From an uncultured Pseudomonadota bacterium (GTDB taxonomy: Bacteria; Pseudomonadota; Gammaproteobacteria; Methylococcales; Methylomonadaceae): 64,000 bases of DNA. Under the pieces are notes generated by a model. The model was not told the origin of the DNA. It ran no database searches and saw nothing but the letters and a program-made list of their open reading frames with translations. The first letter of the stretch is position 1, and the number at the start of each line of letters is the position of its first letter. The stretch spans positions 37,526 to 101,525 of the forward strand of contig CAIXED010000012.1 in the NCBI GenBank assembly GCA_903918375.1, written 5' to 3'. Made by a program: the position numbers and the translations under genes. Below are positions 48,718 to 59,197 of the stretch, in pieces.

Positions 48718-50031
48718 TTAGATGCTAGTTAAATTCAAACCCAAATGCGTCGCTAATTGCTTAAACTCTGGGAATGACGTATTGACGTTGGCACAGTTAT
48801 TGATGGTAATTGGACCACTAGAACGTAAGCCAGCAATCGAGAATGACATCGCGATTCGGTGATCACCATGTGACTCGACCACACCAGTACCAATGCTGCC
48901 ACCTTGAATCACCATACCGTCTTCGGTTGGTTGCGCGTCAACGCCTAGAATTTGCAAACCATCAGCCATGACTTGAATCCGATCAGATTCTTTAACCCGC
49001 AATTCTTTTGCGCCAGTCAATGTGGTTTGACCTTCTGCACAAGCAGCAGCAACAAACAATACAGGGAATTCATCAATCGCTAATGGCACCAAATGTTCTG
49101 GAATTTCTATGCCTTTTAATTGGCTAGAACGCACACGCAAATCAGCCACAGGCTCACCGCCCACTGAACGCTGGTTTAACACTTCAATATCCGCACCCAT
49201 CAAACGCAAAATATCAATCACGCCAGTCCGGGTTGGATTGATACCAACATGGTTCAAAGTAACATCTGAGTTAGGCGCAATACTGGCACCCACTAAAAAG
49301 AATGCCGCTGAAGAAATATCACTTGGCACGTCGATTTGAGTCGCAGTCAATTTACCTTGGTTATTGATAGTCGCGGTACTACCTTCGCGTTTAACCGGAT
49401 AACCAAAACCAGTCAACATCCGTTCGGTGTGATCACGAGTCGGTGCTGGTTCGGTAACGGTAGTATCACCTTCCGCGTACATGCCCGCTAACAATAAGCA
49501 AGATTTAACCTGTGCGCTGGCAATCGGCATATCGTAATTAATGCCTTGCAATTGACCGGCTTTACCTTTGATATGTAAAGGCGCAGTGCCATTTTCTTGA
49601 GTTTCAATTTCAGCACCCATTAAAGCCAACGGTGCAGTAACACGACGCATAGGACGTGATTCCAAAGACTCATCACCGGTCAAAATCGAGTTAAATGGCT
49701 GACCTGCCAATAAACCGCTTAATAAACGCATCGAGGTACCCGAGTTACCCAAATACAAAGGTTTGGTTGGCGCTTGCAAACCGTGTTTACCGACGCCGTG
49801 AATAGTCACTTCGCCATTAACTGGCCCTTCGATTTTAACGCCCATCGCGCGAAAAGCTTCCAAGGTTGACATCGCATCTTCGGCATTTAAAAAGCCTCTA
49901 ACATGAGTCACGCCCTCAGCCAGTGAACCCAGCATAATTGAACGGTGGGACATAGATTTATCACCAGGAACGCGAATTTCGCCGCGCAAACTACCACCGG
50001 GTTGAACTTGAAAGGTAACGGATTGTGACAT
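48718..50031 (-). CDS. aroA: 3-phosphoshikimate 1-carboxyvinyltransferase (EPSP synthase)
   Basis: A 437-residue AroA: GGSLRGEIRVPGDKSMSHR at the start holds the catalytic Lys, LGNSGTSMRLLSGLLAG binds phosphoenolpyruvate, and KESDRIQVMADGL and GDHRIAMSF follow in the second half. It joins shikimate 3-phosphate to phosphoenolpyruvate in aromatic amino acid synthesis. It is 9 bp after tyrA, within the aromatic gene cluster. Confidence 0.98.
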   Translation of the reverse strand: MSQSVTFQVQPGGSLRGEIRVPGDKSMSHRSIMLGSLAEGVTHVRGFLNAEDAMSTLEAFRAMGVKIEGPVNGEVTIHGVGKHGLQAPTKPLYLGNSGTSMRLLSGLLAGQPFNSILTGDESLESRPMRRVTAPLALMGAEIETQENGTAPLHIKGKAGQLQGINYDMPIASAQVKSCLLLAGMYAEGDTTVTEPAPTRDHTERMLTGFGYPVKREGSTATINNQGKLTATQIDVPSDISSAAFFLVGASIAPNSDVTLNHVGINPTRTGVIDILRLMGADIEVLNQRSVGGEPVADLRVRSSQLKGIEIPEHLVPLAIDEFPVLFVAAACAEGQTTLTGAKELRVKESDRIQVMADGLQILGVDAQPTEDGMVIQGGSIGTGVVESHGDHRIAMSFSIAGLRSSGPITINNCANVNTSFPEFKQLATHLGLNLTSI

Positions 50032-50040
50032 AGTAAATTC

Positions 50041-50916
50041 TCAGTCTTCTTGTTGGTCGAGAAAACGCTGCCGAGCATTTCTGGCATACGTAAAGGTTTC
50101 AAAAAGCGCGGCTCCTTGATCGGAAGCCAATAATTGCTGGATTTTGCTTAATTCATCTTGGAATTGCTGAATTAAAGGAATAATTTCATGTTTGTTGGCC
50201 AAACAAATATCTTGCCACATAGTCGGGTCGCTGGAAGCAATCCTGCTGAAATCCTTAAAACCACCCGCGGCATATTTAAAAATTTCTCGCTGTTCGTCTT
50301 TACGCCCCAAAAGACCGACTAAAGCAAACGCCAAAAGATGCGGCAAATGACTGGTAGCGGCTAACACGGTGTCGTGATGTTCAACCGACATTTGCGAAAC
50401 GCTGGAACCCAGTTGTTGCCAAAAATCACTGATTGCATTTAAGGCATAGCTTTCTGTATCAGCCAATGGGGTAATGATTAAACGTCGATTTTCAAACAAT
50501 TGCGGATTCGCTGCAGCCACCCCACTCCTCTCGGCACCGGCAATAGGATGCGCCAAAACAAAATTAGTCGGCACAGCACCAAACACAGCTTCTAATGCAG
50601 TAACCACACTGCCTTTAGTACTACCGGCATCGCTGTAAATGGTTTGTTGATTCCAGTACGGCTTTAACTGTTCAAGAATCGACTGCATGGCACCAACGGG
50701 TGTAGCAATAATCACTGCATCGCAACCGCTGACCGCCTCACCAATATCGGTATAAAACCGATCAATAACACCCAACTGTTTTGCTAATTGCAGATTTTCC
50801 AGATTTTGATGCTGGCCATAAGCAACAATTTCTTCACATAAACCTTTAGCTCGCGCAGCGCTGGCAATCGAGCCACCAATCAAGCCGACGCCGATAACGC
50901 AGATTCGGTTAAACAC
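50041..50916 (-). CDS. tyrA: Prephenate/arogenate dehydrogenase
   Basis: A 291-residue dehydrogenase: NAD-binding ICVIGVGLIGGSIASAAR at the front, IIATPVGAM, SDAGSTKGSVV, AHPIAGAERSGV and ATSHLPHLLAFAL, all TyrA signatures. It oxidises prephenate or arogenate towards tyrosine. It overlaps hisC by 8 bp; this is the free-standing form, not fused to chorismate mutase or aroA. Confidence 0.96.
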   Translation of the reverse strand: MFNRICVIGVGLIGGSIASAARAKGLCEEIVAYGQHQNLENLQLAKQLGVIDRFYTDIGEAVSGCDAVIIATPVGAMQSILEQLKPYWNQQTIYSDAGSTKGSVVTALEAVFGAVPTNFVLAHPIAGAERSGVAAANPQLFENRRLIITPLADTESYALNAISDFWQQLGSSVSQMSVEHHDTVLAATSHLPHLLAFALVGLLGRKDEQREIFKYAAGGFKDFSRIASSDPTMWQDICLANKHEIIPLIQQFQDELSKIQQLLASDQGAALFETFTYARNARQRFLDQQED

Positions 50917-52012
50917 CGCGTAGAACCTCGGCTAGGGCATCTAGGAAAATTTGGTTTTCACGTTCTGTACCAATACTGACGCGTAAATGATTCGGCATTT
51001 CGTAGTTAGCTACTGGGCGAACAATCACGCCTTTTTGTAAGAGCGCGTTGTAAATTGGCATAGCGGTTTGCAAAACATCGACAGCGACAAAGTTGCCGGA
51101 TGAAGGAATCCACGGCAAATCCAAGGCTTTAAAACCAGCAGTCAATTGCGCCATGCCGGCATTATTGATTGCCAAAGTTTGCTCTAAATAATCAACATCG
51201 GTTAAAGCCGCTTCAGCTGCAGCCAAGGCCAACATATTGCAGTTAAACGGCTGGCGAACGCGGTTTAATAAATCCGCCAATTCCGGTGAAGAAACCCCAT
51301 AACCAATTCTAAATCCAGCCAAGCCAAACGCTTTTGAGAATGTGCGAGCAATAATTAAATTGGGAAATTGATTCGGCCAAGCCATAGATTCGGTTCTGTG
51401 CGCTGGTTCGACAAATTCATAATAAGCTTCATCCAATACGCACAATACATCTTTCGGCAAATCAGCGATGAAGGCTTTTAACTCGGCTTCTGGCAACAAA
51501 GTACCGGTTGGGTTATTAGGATTAGCAATAAACACCACCCGAGTTTTATCGCTAATTTGCGCGCGCATCGCTTGTAAATCATGGCCGTAATCGATTGCAG
51601 GCACGACTTTGGCAATCGCACCAACCGCTTGAGTCAAAATCGGATACAAAGCAAAGGCGTGTTGAGAAAACACCACTTCATGCTCTGGCGTTACAAAGGT
51701 ACGCATCACCAATTCCAGAATTTCACTGGAACCGTTGCCTAAAGTAATTTGCTGAGCTTCGACACCTAATTTAGCCGATAAAGCCGCTTTTAAATTAAAA
51801 CCACTGCCATCAGGATAGCGAGTTAATTCGGGGATGGTCGCTTGAATAGCTTCGAAAACTTTAGTGCCTGTGCCCAATGGATTTTCATTGGACGCCAGTT
51901 TGATAACCTCGTCCAAACCCAGTTCGCGCTGTAATTCTTCGACCGGTTTACCTGGCACATAAGGGACTAATTTTTGAACGCCAGCAGTGGCAAGAGATAA
52001 AAATTGATTCAT
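50909..52012 (-). CDS. hisC: Histidinol-phosphate/aromatic aminotransferase
   Basis: A 367-residue fold-type I aminotransferase of the HisC family: LASNENPLG, LGNGSSEILELV, NPNNPTGTLL, VLDEAYYEF and RTFSKAFGLAGFRIGYG with the PLP Lys. Placed between pheA and tyrA, it may serve phenylalanine and tyrosine synthesis rather than, or as well as, histidine synthesis; sequence does not decide. Confidence 0.94.
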   Translation of the reverse strand: MNQFLSLATAGVQKLVPYVPGKPVEELQRELGLDEVIKLASNENPLGTGTKVFEAIQATIPELTRYPDGSGFNLKAALSAKLGVEAQQITLGNGSSEILELVMRTFVTPEHEVVFSQHAFALYPILTQAVGAIAKVVPAIDYGHDLQAMRAQISDKTRVVFIANPNNPTGTLLPEAELKAFIADLPKDVLCVLDEAYYEFVEPAHRTESMAWPNQFPNLIIARTFSKAFGLAGFRIGYGVSSPELADLLNRVRQPFNCNMLALAAAEAALTDVDYLEQTLAINNAGMAQLTAGFKALDLPWIPSSGNFVAVDVLQTAMPIYNALLQKGVIVRPVANYEMPNHLRVSIGTERENQIFLDALAEVLRGV

Positions 52013-52024
52013 CGGCTTCTAAGT

Positions 52025-53110
52025 TTAGATAACGGCTTTTGGGTAAGAACCTAATATTTTCAGTAACTTGACATTGTTTTGTAAAGTATCAAGCGCTTTA
52101 GCGACATCGCTATCGTCACGATGACCATCAATATCGATAAAAAACACATATTCCCACAAGCCTTGGCGTGATGGGCGTGATTCGATATGTGCCATGCTGA
52201 TGCCATTCTCAGCAAACGGTGCCAAAATTCTGTGTAAAGCACCCGGTTGATTACCGGTTGAAACCAAGATTGAGGTTTTATCGATGCCTGTTGAAGCCGG
52301 TTGTTGCTGACCAATCACAATAAAGCGCGTGGTGTTATTGGCTTCATCTTCGATATTTTTTTCAAGCACTTTTAAATCATACAATTCAGCAGCCACTAAA
52401 CTGGCAATCGCTGCTTTAGTTGGATCTAATGACGCTAATCGCGCCGCTTCGGCATTGCTACTCACTGCAGTACAAGCGACATTAGGTAAATGAGTATTTA
52501 ACCATTGCCGGCATTGTGCCAAGGATTGTTGATGCGAATAGACTTCAGTGATTTCCGCCATCGAGTCCATTTTGCCGAGCAAATTATGATGCACACGAAT
52601 TTCGACTTCACCGCAAATCTGCAACGGTGAGTTAATAAAGCGATCTAAAGTATGGGCAATCACGCCTTCGGTCGAGTTTTCGACGGGCACTACCCCAAAC
52701 TGACAATGACCACTTTCCACCGCTTGGAAAATTTCATTAATGGTCGGCACCGGAATATCTTTAACCGCATGACCAAAATGCTTAAAAGTTGCTTGCTGGG
52801 TAAAGGTACCTTGCGGCCCTAAATAAGCAACTTCCAGCGGTTTTTCCAATGCTAAACAAGCCGACATCACTTCTCTAAACAAATGCGCAGCAGTGTTGTC
52901 GCTTAAAGGCCCAGGATTGATTTCTTTAATTCGACGCAGCACCTGAGCTTCGCGATCTGGGCGATAAAAACTACCGGTTTCGCCTTCGGCTTGCTTGGTT
53001 TTAGCGACTTGAATCGCGCATTCGGCACGTTGATTGATCAACTGCAAAATCTGCTGATCGATACTGTCAATTTGTTGCCGCAATTCTGACAAAGGGATAA
53101 TGGTGCTCAT
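52025..53110 (-). CDS. pheA: Bifunctional chorismate mutase/prephenate dehydratase (P-protein)
   Basis: A 361-residue P-protein: an AroQ chorismate mutase (LSELRQQIDSIDQQILQLI to about residue 90), a prephenate dehydratase domain (VAYLGPQGTFTQQA, GVVPVENSTEGV, NNTTRFIVIG) and an ACT domain (QPGALHRILAPFAENGI with ESRPSRQGLWEYVFF) for phenylalanine feedback. It leads to phenylpyruvate. It is 9 bp after serC. Confidence 0.97.
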   Translation of the reverse strand: MSTIIPLSELRQQIDSIDQQILQLINQRAECAIQVAKTKQAEGETGSFYRPDREAQVLRRIKEINPGPLSDNTAAHLFREVMSACLALEKPLEVAYLGPQGTFTQQATFKHFGHAVKDIPVPTINEIFQAVESGHCQFGVVPVENSTEGVIAHTLDRFINSPLQICGEVEIRVHHNLLGKMDSMAEITEVYSHQQSLAQCRQWLNTHLPNVACTAVSSNAEAARLASLDPTKAAIASLVAAELYDLKVLEKNIEDEANNTTRFIVIGQQQPASTGIDKTSILVSTGNQPGALHRILAPFAENGISMAHIESRPSRQGLWEYVFFIDIDGHRDDSDVAKALDTLQNNVKLLKILGSYPKAVI

Positions 53111-53119
53111 AATCGTCTA

Positions 53120-54199
53120 TTAATGCGTACGTTCAAACTCTGCCATAAACTCGATTAAAGCATCGACACCGGTCTCCGGCATGGCGTTATAAATACTGGC
53201 TCGCATACCACCCGATATACGATGACCTTTCAAAGAACTTAAACCCTGTTGTTCAGCCAATTTTAAAAACTCGCCATCCAAACCACTATCAGCCAACACA
53301 AACGGCACATTCATTCTCGAACGATAGCGTTTATCCACTGCGTTTCTGTAAAGACTGGATTGATCAATCGCTTGATACAGTTTATTGGCCTTGCGAATAT
53401 TGAGTTGCTCGATAGCTGCGATTCCACCTTGCTGTTTTAACCACTGCAACACTAAACCTAATAAATACCAGTTATAGGTTGCTGGGGTATTAAGCATTGA
53501 ATCGGCTGCCGCTTGTTGCTGGTAATTGAACACCGCAGGCACTTGCGGATTCGCCAAACCCAATATGTCTTCACGGACAATCACCACGGTTACGCCTGAA
53601 GGCCCCATGTTTTTCTGGGTGCCGGCATAAATCAAACCGTATTGGCTAATATCTTCGGGACGCGACAAAATATCAGATGACATATCGCAAACCAAAGGCA
53701 AATCACCGACATTCGGTGTCTCAAAAAACTCGACGCCGTGAATAGTTTCGTTTGAGGTGTAATGCAAATAAGCCGCATCTTGATCAATTTGCCAGCTATC
53801 GCGATCAGGAATCGTAGTAAAACCATTGGCTTCACTACTGGCCGAAACTTGAACCTGACAATATTTAGTCGCTTCTTTGATGGCGCTAGTTGACCAAGCG
53901 CCGGTATTGACGTAACAAGCTTTAGTTTTATTGCCGAGAATATTTTGCGGAATCAAAGCAAATTGACCACTAGCACCGCCTTGTAAAAACAAAACTTTAT
54001 AGTTGCTAGGAATGGCTAATAACTCGATTAAATCGTTTTTCAGGGTTTCGGCAATCGCCATGAAGTGCTTGCCGCGGTGACTCATTTCCATCACCGACAT
54101 CCCTGTGCCCTGCCAATCTAATAATTCTTGCTGGGCTTTTAACAACACTGCTTCTGGCAATGTTGATGGCCCAGCACTGAAATTAAAGATTCTCGACAT
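53120..54199 (-). CDS. serC: Phosphoserine aminotransferase
   Basis: A 359-residue PLP enzyme: RIFNFSAGPSTLPEAVL at the start, MEMSHRGKHF, LQGGASGQFALIPQN, and YAGTQKNMGPSGVTVVIVR with the PLP Lys. It makes phosphoserine (and a vitamin B6 precursor). It lies 2 bp after gyrA, a conserved gammaproteobacterial neighbourhood. Confidence 0.98.
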   Translation of the reverse strand: MSRIFNFSAGPSTLPEAVLLKAQQELLDWQGTGMSVMEMSHRGKHFMAIAETLKNDLIELLAIPSNYKVLFLQGGASGQFALIPQNILGNKTKACYVNTGAWSTSAIKEATKYCQVQVSASSEANGFTTIPDRDSWQIDQDAAYLHYTSNETIHGVEFFETPNVGDLPLVCDMSSDILSRPEDISQYGLIYAGTQKNMGPSGVTVVIVREDILGLANPQVPAVFNYQQQAAADSMLNTPATYNWYLLGLVLQWLKQQGGIAAIEQLNIRKANKLYQAIDQSSLYRNAVDKRYRSRMNVPFVLADSGLDGEFLKLAEQQGLSSLKGHRISGGMRASIYNAMPETGVDALIEFMAEFERTH

Positions 54200-54201
54200 G
54201 C

Positions 54202-56823
54202 TTATTGTTCCTCACCTTGAGCAGCATCAGCCTCAACATCGGTATCAAGATTAGCTTCATCAACCAAATCCGATTCTTCGTCATCGCCATCTTCGTCACC
54301 CAAACCATCAATCCGATCAACGCCGACCACTCTTTCGCCTTTATCGAGACGAATCACGGTCACGCCTTGGGTATTTCTACCGACTACCGAAATTTCGTTA
54401 ACGCGGGTTCTGACCAAAATGCCACCGTCAGTAATCAGCATAATTTCGTCAGTATCGTTAACCAATACCGCTCCAACTACTGCGCCATTACGTTCTGAGG
54501 TTTGAATCGCGATTAAGCCTTGGCCACCGCGACGGTGCTGAGTAAATTCTTCTAATTTGGTACGTTTGCCATAACCGTTTTCAGTGATATTTAGCACGGT
54601 GCCTTCGCTGGCGATAATCAAGGAAATCACTTTTTGACCATCTTGTAAGCGAATACCCCGCACACCAGTCGCGGTTCTGCCCATAGAACGGACGTCGGTT
54701 TCGTTGAAACAAACTGCTTTACCGTCACTGCTGAACAACATCACATTTTGCTGACCGTCAGTAATAGCTACACCAACCAAGGTGTCGTTTTCATTTAGGT
54801 CAATCGCAATTTTGCCGTTGCTACGTTGACGTTCAAATTCAGTTAACGGGGTTTTCTTGACCGTACCGGACGAGGTTGCCATGAAGATGTATTTATCTTC
54901 GCTGTATTCACGCACGGTCAACATGGCGTTAATTTTCTCGCCTTCTTCCAGCGGCAATAGATTAACGAATGGTTTACCTCGCGAAGCTCGGCTGGCGACA
55001 GGCAAATTAAACACCCGCAACCAATAGACCTTACCTTTCGATGAGAAACATAAAATCGTATCGTGAGTGTTAGCGATAATCAGTTTTTCGACGAAATCAT
55101 TTTCTTTAGTCGCTGTTGCTGATTTACCGCGACCGCCGCGACGTTGAGCTTTGTAATCAGTTAACGGTTGGGTTTTGACATAGCCTTCATGCGACATGGT
55201 GACCACCATATCTTCTTCGGTAATTAAATCTTCCGCAGACAGGTTTGAATAATCCTGAATAATTTCGGTACGACGCGCATCGGCATATTGGCTGTTGATT
55301 TCAGCCAATTCTTCTTTAATCACTTCCATCAAGCGAACATCGCTGCCCAGGATGTGTAAATAGCCGTCGATCAATTCCAGCAATTGTTTGTATTCATTAA
55401 CAATTTTTTCTTGCTCTAAACCTGTTAAACGGTGCAGACGCAAATCCAAAATCGCTTGAGCTTGTTGTTCTGATAAACGGTATTTACCATCAGCCAAACC
55501 AAACTCAGCACCCAAATCTTCAGGACGCGAACGATCAGCATCCGCTCTATCCAATAAAGCCGATACCAAACCAGCAGCCCAAGTTTTAGCTAATAAACCA
55601 ATTCTAGCTTCCTGTGGATTTGGCGAGGTTTTAATCAGCTCAATCATCTCGTCGATGTTAGCCAAAGCAACCGCTAAACCTTCAAGAATATGCGCCCGCT
55701 CTCTTGCTCTGCGTAGATTGTAGATAGTTCTACGCGTCACAATTTCACGGCGGTGATTGATGAACGCGTTGAGAATGTCTTTCAGCGGCATACAATGCGG
55801 ACGACCGTCGTGCAAGGCCACCATATTGATACCAAACACAGTTTGTAACTGGGTTTGTTTGTAGAGATTGTTTAGAACCACCTCAGGCACTTCGCCACGA
55901 CGCAGTTCAACGACCATCCGCATCCCGTCTTTATCAGACTCATCACGCAGACCGGAAATACCTTCTAATTTGCCTTCTTTGACTAACTCGGCAATTTTTT
56001 CCAGCAAACGGGCTTTATTAACTTGATAAGGCAGCTCAGTGGTAATAATCGCTTGGCGGCCAGTTTCGCCAATGTCTTCAAAATGGCAACGAGCACGTAA
56101 GTGAATACGACCACGACCAGTGGCATAAGCTTCGTAAATCCCTGAAGCGCCATTGATAATGCCAGCGGTTGGGAAATCAGGGCCTGGTACGATTTGCATT
56201 AATTCTTGAATGCTTAAATCAGGATTTTCGATCAACGCTAAACAAGCGGTGACGATTTCGAGCAGATTGTGTGGCGGGATATTAGTCGCCATACCGACTG
56301 CGATACCCGATGAACCGTTAATCAATAAGGTAGGAATACGGGTTGGCATTACGGTCGGCTCAGATTCCGACTCGTCATAGTTGGCAACAAAATTAACGGT
56401 TTCTTTGTCAATATCAGCCAGCAGTTCATGGGCGATTTTTGACATCCGCACTTCGGTATAACGCATCGCCGCGGGTGAATCACCGTCAACCGAACCAAAG
56501 TTACCTTGACCGTCAATCAGCATGTAGCGCAAAGAAAACGGCTGCGCCATACGAACCATGGTGTCGTAAACCGCAGTATCACCGTGTGGGTGATATTTAC
56601 CGATTACGTCACCGACGATACGCGCCGATTTTTTGTAGGGTTTATTCCAATCGTTGCCCAGCTCGCTCATGGCGTATAAAACCCGGCGATGTACAGGCTT
56701 TAAGCCATCTCTGACATCAGGAAGTGCTCTACCAACGATAACGCTCATTGCGTAGTCTAGGTAGGATTGTTTCATCTCGTCTTCGAGATTGACGGGGATA
56801 ATTTCTTTTGCGAAGTCTGACAT
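54202..56823 (-). CDS. gyrA: DNA gyrase subunit A
   Basis: The ATG at 56821-56823 gives [20 protein letters not shown]; a TTG five codons earlier is dismissed. The 873-residue-class protein has the active Tyr122 in RYTEVRMSK, a resistance-determining segment [17 protein letters not shown] with Thr83 and Asp87, the GyrA box QRRGGRGK, and beta-pinwheel repeats, then an acidic tail. Thr83 is the Pseudomonas-type residue where E. coli has Ser. It introduces negative supercoils with GyrB. Confidence 0.98.
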   Translation of the reverse strand: MSDFAKEIIPVNLEDEMKQSYLDYAMSVIVGRALPDVRDGLKPVHRRVLYAMSELGNDWNKPYKKSARIVGDVIGKYHPHGDTAVYDTMVRMAQPFSLRYMLIDGQGNFGSVDGDSPAAMRYTEVRMSKIAHELLADIDKETVNFVANYDESESEPTVMPTRIPTLLINGSSGIAVGMATNIPPHNLLEIVTACLALIENPDLSIQELMQIVPGPDFPTAGIINGASGIYEAYATGRGRIHLRARCHFEDIGETGRQAIITTELPYQVNKARLLEKIAELVKEGKLEGISGLRDESDKDGMRMVVELRRGEVPEVVLNNLYKQTQLQTVFGINMVALHDGRPHCMPLKDILNAFINHRREIVTRRTIYNLRRARERAHILEGLAVALANIDEMIELIKTSPNPQEARIGLLAKTWAAGLVSALLDRADADRSRPEDLGAEFGLADGKYRLSEQQAQAILDLRLHRLTGLEQEKIVNEYKQLLELIDGYLHILGSDVRLMEVIKEELAEINSQYADARRTEIIQDYSNLSAEDLITEEDMVVTMSHEGYVKTQPLTDYKAQRRGGRGKSATATKENDFVEKLIIANTHDTILCFSSKGKVYWLRVFNLPVASRASRGKPFVNLLPLEEGEKINAMLTVREYSEDKYIFMATSSGTVKKTPLTEFERQRSNGKIAIDLNENDTLVGVAITDGQQNVMLFSSDGKAVCFNETDVRSMGRTATGVRGIRLQDGQKVISLIIASEGTVLNITENGYGKRTKLEEFTQHRRGGQGLIAIQTSERNGAVVGAVLVNDTDEIMLITDGGILVRTRVNEISVVGRNTQGVTVIRLDKGERVVGVDRIDGLGDEDGDDEESDLVDEANLDTDVEADAAQGEEQ

Positions 56824-56925
56824 GAGTCCGTGATCCAAATAAAAGCCTGAACTGCTATTCCATATAAATCAGGCTATAAAGTGGGCATTGTAGCAAATGC
56901 CCGCCCCTTAGTCGAAGGCAGATGG

Positions 56926-57645
56926 CTAAGCGAAGATTTCTGTTAAAAAGTTCTGCATCGCCAGCCACGAGCGTTGATCGGCGATTGGCTGATAAACCAT
57001 CCCAGAATCAGGATTATTAGCGACTGGATTGGTAAAAGCGTGCATGGTGCGTCCGTAGGTATGCACTTGCCAATCGGCACCGGCTAAACTTAATTCATTC
57101 TGCAAAGCCAATATATGATCAGGCGGCCCTAGTGGGTCATCGTGACCATGCAAGACCAAGACTTTGGCTTTAATTTCTGGCTCTGGAATGTTGTCCGGTG
57201 CTACTAATAAACCGTGAAACGACACCACGCCACGAATATCAACGCCGGTTCTGGCTAAATCCAAAGCACACAAGCCGCCAAAACAAAAACCGATAGCGGC
57301 AATTTTGTGATTATCAGCCCAAGGCATCAGCTTGACAGTTGCTAACGCGGCTAACAATCGCTTCTGTAATTTGCTTCTATCTTGCATAAACGGCTGCATC
57401 AACTGGCCGTTTTGTTCAGGACTACTACCCAAAATCCCTTTGCCATACATATCGGTTGCAAAAGCAAGATACCCCAATGCGGCTAATTGCTTAGCTTTTT
57501 CGGCAACAAATTCATCACGCCCAGCCCAAGTGTGATGAATTAACACCACAGGACGTTGACCAACAACGCTATCATCGTAGGCAAAGAAACCTTCTAATAC
57601 GACATCGCCATCCAAATAAGCAATGGTGTTTGATTGAATAGTCAT
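56926..57645 (-). CDS. Dienelactone hydrolase family protein
   Basis: A 239-residue alpha/beta hydrolase: PVVLIHHTWAGRDEFV near the front, the nucleophile Cys in IGFCFGGLCALDLA, Asp in VLHGHDDPLG and His in TYGRTMHAFTNP. These fit dienelactone hydrolase-like enzymes of unknown substrate. It overlaps the phosphatase gene by 4 bp, so they form an operon. Confidence 0.92.
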   Translation of the reverse strand: MTIQSNTIAYLDGDVVLEGFFAYDDSVVGQRPVVLIHHTWAGRDEFVAEKAKQLAALGYLAFATDMYGKGILGSSPEQNGQLMQPFMQDRSKLQKRLLAALATVKLMPWADNHKIAAIGFCFGGLCALDLARTGVDIRGVVSFHGLLVAPDNIPEPEIKAKVLVLHGHDDPLGPPDHILALQNELSLAGADWQVHTYGRTMHAFTNPVANNPDSGMVYQPIADQRSWLAMQNFLTEIFA

Positions 57646-58127
57646 TTCAAAACCCTCGCTGGTTGCACACTAGCTAAAAAACCTTCCGAAGCGGCTTCTA
57701 TCATATCCAAAACCCGTTCAAAACCTTGTCCACCACCATAATAAGGATCAGGCACTTCGCGGGTATTTAATTGCGGGGCAAAATCTAATAAGTATTTCAC
57801 TTTATGTTTAAAGTGTTCAGGACAGGCTTGTTGAACAATATGGTGATTATCATCATCCATAACCAAAATATGATTGAAGTCTTCAAAATCACCAAAAACT
57901 ACTTTTCTAGCTCTAAGATGTTTTAATTCAACACCTCGATCACGCGCGGCTTTTTGCGCTCGCAAATCAGGTGCCTCACCGACATGGTAAGCATGAGTAC
58001 CTGCTGAATCAATTTGAAAATTGTCTTGCAAATTCCGCTCATTAACCAAGGCAGTAAAAACCCCTTCCGCAGTGGGTGAACGGCAAATATTACCCATACA
58101 GACAAATAGCACTTTGATTTTATTCAT
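57642..58127 (-). CDS. Low-molecular-weight protein tyrosine phosphatase
   Basis: A 161-residue phosphatase with the CX5R loop VCMGNICRSPTAEGVF (Cys10, Arg16) and the general acid Asp in VPDPYYGG. DSAGTHAYHVGEAPD and ILVMDDDNH are typical. Members regulate polysaccharide kinases or stress responses. It overlaps the hydrolase by 4 bp and follows the coiled-coil gene by 23 bp. Confidence 0.95.
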   Translation of the reverse strand: MNKIKVLFVCMGNICRSPTAEGVFTALVNERNLQDNFQIDSAGTHAYHVGEAPDLRAQKAARDRGVELKHLRARKVVFGDFEDFNHILVMDDDNHHIVQQACPEHFKHKVKYLLDFAPQLNTREVPDPYYGGGQGFERVLDMIEAASEGFLASVQPARVLK

Positions 58128-58150
58128 ATTTTATTGTGTATCGAATTAAG

Positions 58151-59197
58151 CTAAGTTTCCGATTGTTCCGCAGCAGAATCCAAATCATCACTTAGTAAAG
58201 TTTGACGGCGCTGAATTTGAGCACGAATTTTTTCAGCCTCAATTTCAGCTTCGTGAGCAAGTTGTGCTTTTAATTGCTGAATCTCAATCAATCGCTGTTT
58301 AGTTTGTTGCTGTTCTTTTTCTTGTAATTCAATATCAAATTGAATGGCTTTCAACTGAGCTTGATGATTGAGATGTTCAGTATGAATATTTCTTTCGATT
58401 TCTAATTGTTGAACTAATTGCTCTTGTTTTTCTTGAAGTAACCGACGTTGCTTTTCTGCTTCAATGGCTTGGGCTTGCAACTCTAATTCAGCCACTTGTT
58501 TAAGCTGCTCAAGTCGTCGCTGTTTCTCTTCGACTTCTTGCAACTCCAACAAACGTTGTTGACGATTACGTTCCTGATTATTCAGCTCTTGGGTTTCAAA
58601 CGATTTTTTCAAGACATGAAAATAGACATTATTTTTACCGGGCAGTACCGATGGGAATTCAGCAAATTGGACATTAATCTTACAAACTGCTTGGGCTTGA
58701 ACATGTTGAATAATTAACACTTCACAAACCGCTAAGGCAATACGCTTTTCAACCGCAAGTAAACCATTTTGCACCCAACTGCCATCATCTAAAGTCTGTA
58801 GTTCACGATTGATAATGTCATCAATCGCTGGGTTATAAGTCTGTTTAATATGCTGATTTAAGCGATCTAATAAATCATCATTGCGTTGGGCATAAGTAAG
58901 ACTAGCTTGAAATCGTAAATCCAACACCAAGTCTATTTGGCAAAAATTATCAAATAAATAAATTTGTCTTCGATAATTCCAACTCTCAATACTGAGCGGA
59001 AATAATTGATGATAAAAACGTTGGCTAAATTTTACTGGCCGTAAAAACAAGCGTTTATATGGGCCTAATTTCGATACCACCAATTGTCTGTCGGCATCAA
59101 AATCAGCAATCCAGTTATCGGTTTCGAGTGATTGAGCAGCGAAAATATCATCGCCTTCTTGCAACCACTGTTCTAGTTCTTGATCAGGATTATTCAT
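58151..59197 (-). CDS. Unknown protein with long C-terminal coiled coil
   Basis: A 348-residue soluble protein of unknown family. The first ~190 residues look globular (DNWIADFDADRQLVVSKLGPY, FCQIDLVLDLRFQASLTYA). From about 205 to 340 it is a nearly uninterrupted coiled coil of Gln, Glu, Leu and Arg (for example QRLLELQEVEEKQRRLEQL). It overlaps the upstream membrane-protein gene by 8 bp, so the two products probably act together. No signal peptide. Confidence 0.75.
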   Translation of the reverse strand: MNNPDQELEQWLQEGDDIFAAQSLETDNWIADFDADRQLVVSKLGPYKRLFLRPVKFSQRFYHQLFPLSIESWNYRRQIYLFDNFCQIDLVLDLRFQASLTYAQRNDDLLDRLNQHIKQTYNPAIDDIINRELQTLDDGSWVQNGLLAVEKRIALAVCEVLIIQHVQAQAVCKINVQFAEFPSVLPGKNNVYFHVLKKSFETQELNNQERNRQQRLLELQEVEEKQRRLEQLKQVAELELQAQAIEAEKQRRLLQEKQEQLVQQLEIERNIHTEHLNHQAQLKAIQFDIELQEKEQQQTKQRLIEIQQLKAQLAHEAEIEAEKIRAQIQRRQTLLSDDLDSAAEQSET